DNA of 64,000 nucleotides from positions 66,060,177 through 66,124,176 of the forward strand of contig JAKTNV010000009.1 of NCBI GenBank assembly GCA_022747635.1, in the 5' to 3' direction. Numbering within the stretch: the first letter of the stretch is position 1; each line of letters opens with the position of its first letter. Shown one piece after another: positions 61,556-64,000 of this stretch. The stretch is from Hetaerina americana (taxonomy: Eukaryota; Arthropoda; Insecta; Odonata; Calopterygidae). The notes beneath the pieces are model-generated. The model saw only the letters and a list, made by a program, of their open reading frames with translations. It made no database searches and was not told the DNA's origin. A program made the translations under genes and the position numbers.

Positions 61556-63110
61556 GCAAGCGGCGCACACAACGTTATAGCACTCATGCCGCCCACTTCA
61601 ATTTACATAATGACTCTTGCTACATTAGAAGTATTTGCGGGAGGTTTGCGATCGTTTAGAGCCCCGTTAGGCATGCCTAATGACCGGAGCGAGCGCAGTC
61701 CCGCGCCGGCACTCGCCTCGGACACGCGCGGGCGCCTGTCTGTCCACTCGGCGCACAAAGAGGGCGTGGACACTGCCGCTCGCGAGGTGTGCATTTGTGT
61801 CACCGGGGCGGATGGCATATTCATTGATGGGCGGGAGGAGGGACGTTCGGGGCGGGGGGAGGGAGTGAGTGAGAGCGCGGTAGTCGCGGGGGTTGGAGGC
61901 GTGTGTGGGGCGGGAGGGGGGGAAGGGGCTGTTAGGCAAACAAAAGGGGATAAATAAAACCCTCGTGTGGAGTAAAATCCTCAATAGAAGGGCCCTTCAT
62001 CGTAATCAACTCCGTCCTTCTCCCCCACCGCCCACCCACCTCACCTTCCACACCCCACCCCCATCTCACGGCCTCCCCATCCCCCACAACACAGCGCCCT
62101 CCTCTTGCTTTCCATCCCTTACCTTTTTATTAAAAGCGTCAGTTTGTAGTTCGCGACCCCACCGCCCGGAGGCCCGAGGGCGCCAACTCCGCTTCGTGAG
62201 CACGGCCGTCGTGTGCTCTCCCCTTGACACGTGTGTGCTGTGCGCGCCTTTGGCGCTCTTTCTCCTCCCTCCCACCCCCCTTATCCCTTTCCCCTCCTCC
62301 ACTGGCCCTCTTTCCCGCCACCGCTTGCCCGCCGCGGTTCCATTGCGTGGGAGGACGTGAAGTGGCGAGGAGTGGGCGCTCCGGGAGTCGGAGGCGGCGG
62401 GAAAGGTGTTGGGGGGGTGGGAGGGTGCGGGAAAAAGGGTAGGCCACGAACGTGCGTGCCCGCGTGAGTTAGCGGGTGTCCCACGGTGCCATGTGACCCA
62501 GATAATCACCACCGCCCCCGCGGGTGCCGCGACCGTCGCTATCAGCAGCGCCATCAACGAAGGCTCCGAGGTTGCCACCCTCGCATTACCGCCCACCGTG
62601 CCACGAAACCCTTTTCATCCTTTTATTTTCTTCCTCGCGTATTTTTTTCCCTCTCCCATCCCTCCTCCATCCCACACACATACACATCATACATTCCTCT
62701 CCCCCCCCCCATAAACCCTATCCCTCAAACATACACACGAACTCCATTTCGCACCCCGACTACTCCACCCCCCTCTCGCCCCCCCTCCTCTCACTTCTCT
62801 GCCTCCTCCAAGAGAGCCTGGGAAGAGGAGGCAGAGGATTTAACCGCTCCTCATCGTCCGCCATTTGGTCGACGCAATTAGGGGATCGTCGACGCGGAGT
62901 TAAATGGGGCCGAGAAGAGCAGTCTGCTTCCCACGAGTACACTTTTGCCGCCCTCCAATTCATACGAGTCCTCGGCTCCTGTCCTTCTGGCGCGGCCTCA
63001 ACCCTCCGCTCTCCCACTCCACGCTCCCCCTCCCTCCCACCCTATCGCATTTCCTTCCCTCCTCCTCCTCCTTTTCCTCCCGCCCCCCCATCGTCCTTTT
63101 TGGGTAATGC
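61556..63110. other. largest and densest CpG-rich block
   Basis: At 61680-61740 there are about a dozen CpG dinucleotides in 60 nt, the highest local density in the window; CpG remains frequent to about 62600, then the plus strand becomes C-rich to 63110. It could be an unmethylated promoter-type island upstream of scro's helix-3 exon, but no first exon, TATA or initiator could be recognised and all ORFs are low complexity. Confidence 0.5.
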
Positions 63111-63441
63111 GCGATGTTCGAATTTCAACGCAGCTTCGAGAGGTGTCAATTGAATATTTGAAAGAAAATCCATGGACTGCCGTTACAGCGTGATGCTGGC
63201 ACAACATCTTATGTTAATTATTATGCTCACCGAATTTGGCAACATTTCACGCGCGTATAGTTGAACTTCAGTCTGAGTTATATTAAATATACGATTTTGT
63301 TGAATACTATATCATTTTTTTACCTTATATAATTAAGCCAGAGAGTTTCTCGTATAATTGATGGTTTCGGGCGTTACTTTGTGAGATCGATTCATATTGG
63401 AAATGAAAAAATAGTAACTTTGTGATTCCACAGAAAATTTT

Positions 63442-63529
63442 TTACGATACGACCCGTGTTTCGACGTCATCTTCAAGTCAACGTCACCTGAAGATGACGT
63501 TGAACGTCGAAACCCGGATCGTATCGTAA
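63442..63529. repeat. inverted repeat, 34/41-nt arms
   Basis: Left arm 63442-63475 and right arm 63489-63529 are inverted copies (32 of 34 aligned positions match), starting from TTACGATACGA. The right arm carries 7 extra nt that create an internal stem GACGT-TGA-ACGTC, so it reads CTGAAGATGACGTTGAACGT then CGAAACCCGG. The spacer is 13 nt. The right arm lies 1-2 nt from the tRNA-like element at 63531. Confidence 0.85.
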
Positions 63530-63530
63530 T

Positions 63531-63720
63531 AATGTTCAGCTACTGATTGGAGAGCCCGGGTTCGATTCTTAGTGGCGACTCATCATTGTGCCCTCATCTC
63601 CGCCAAAGCTGTAAAATCTTTTGAATAAGAGGTTTTTTTGGGAAACCTCTGTCGCCACTGACTGGTTACCCCTTCAACGAAACGACGTCTCCATACCATG
63701 GACTCTTCATTGTCATAGAT
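63531..63720 (+). mobile_element. tRNA-like SINE fragment
   Basis: A B box, CCCGGGTTCGATTCTTAG, lies at about 63556-63573 after a CTACTGATTGGAGAG leader; the A box is weak. Downstream there is an 8-bp perfect stem AGAGGTTT/AAACCTCT at about 63628-63650. The SINE at 51926 shares the CTGACTGGAGGG...GGGTTCGATTC layout, so the two may belong to related families. Confidence 0.5.
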
Positions 63721-64000
63721 CTTTGGATCGATATTTAAAAAAGATGTTGGCAATACTAAATCTACGTAATAAATTCACAGCGTATGCTTACTTGATACAA
63801 CGATTTGCATTATTTGATGCTCGACGTGATACGAAAATCATCCCATTGCGGTTTATAAATCATGATGATATCGCGTTTAGCCCTCTGTTTTCCCGCCAGT
63901 CGACCCAACATGGGCTTGTACATGCGCGTACGTTAAAGAGTACACACATATTCGTGCATACACAATCGGCCCTAATGTCAACCCCGGCTCCCTTTCGCTC
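63721..64000. other. window edge, nothing recognised
   Basis: AT-rich sequence, then a CpG-containing end. No feature seen. Confidence 0.5.

Noticed and set aside
63489..63529. Hammerhead ribozyme
   Set aside because: CUGAAGA and GAAAC are present, but the bases flanking stem II are out of register by one and stems I and III are not evident.

Overview
The window reads as arthropod, probably insect, nuclear DNA. Split exons with GT..AG introns, intronic distances above 10 kb, long (TA)n microsatellites, a decayed mariner element, tRNA-derived SINE pieces and LINE scraps all point to a metazoan. The one gene I can identify is the orthologue of Drosophila scarecrow (scro), the NKX2-1-type NK-2 homeobox gene. 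I cannot name the species.

Only two coding exons of scro are visible, both on the minus strand. The exon at 21267-21353 (29 codons, phase 0 at both ends) starts inside homeodomain helix 3 and carries the NK-2 hallmark Tyr54. The terminal exon at 6578-7138 (186 codons) opens with the NK2-specific domain, runs through poly-Gly, poly-Ala and Gln/His tracts, and ends in a conserved GRxW tail. Between them lies a 14.1 kb intron. The exons for the N-terminus and for homeodomain residues 1-44 were not found, so they most likely lie beyond position 64000. If so, 21354-64000 is the 3' part of one intron of more than 42 kb, and about 1-5800 is the downstream flank.

The rest is noncoding. AT-rich sequence alternates with about fifteen GC- and CpG-rich patches, many strongly purine- or pyrimidine-skewed; most long predicted ORFs sit in these patches and look like composition artefacts. 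Mobile-element debris includes a mariner copy with an internal deletion (46950-47577), a LINE 3' end (54506-54840), a LINE reverse-transcriptase scrap (44587-44709) and several tRNA-like SINE heads (38105-38160, 41256-41404, 51926-52180, 56005-56070, 63531-63720). Simple repeats include several (TA)n arrays, one (CA)n array and a 0.6 kb GA-rich polypurine tract.

The items most worth a second look are the long noncoding domain around scro with its CpG-rich patches, a 91-nt imperfect hairpin at 10365-10455, a fold-back/SINE composite at 63442-63720, and a short CTGAAGATG-plus-hairpin motif that recurs in three places. I found no new multi-gene system.
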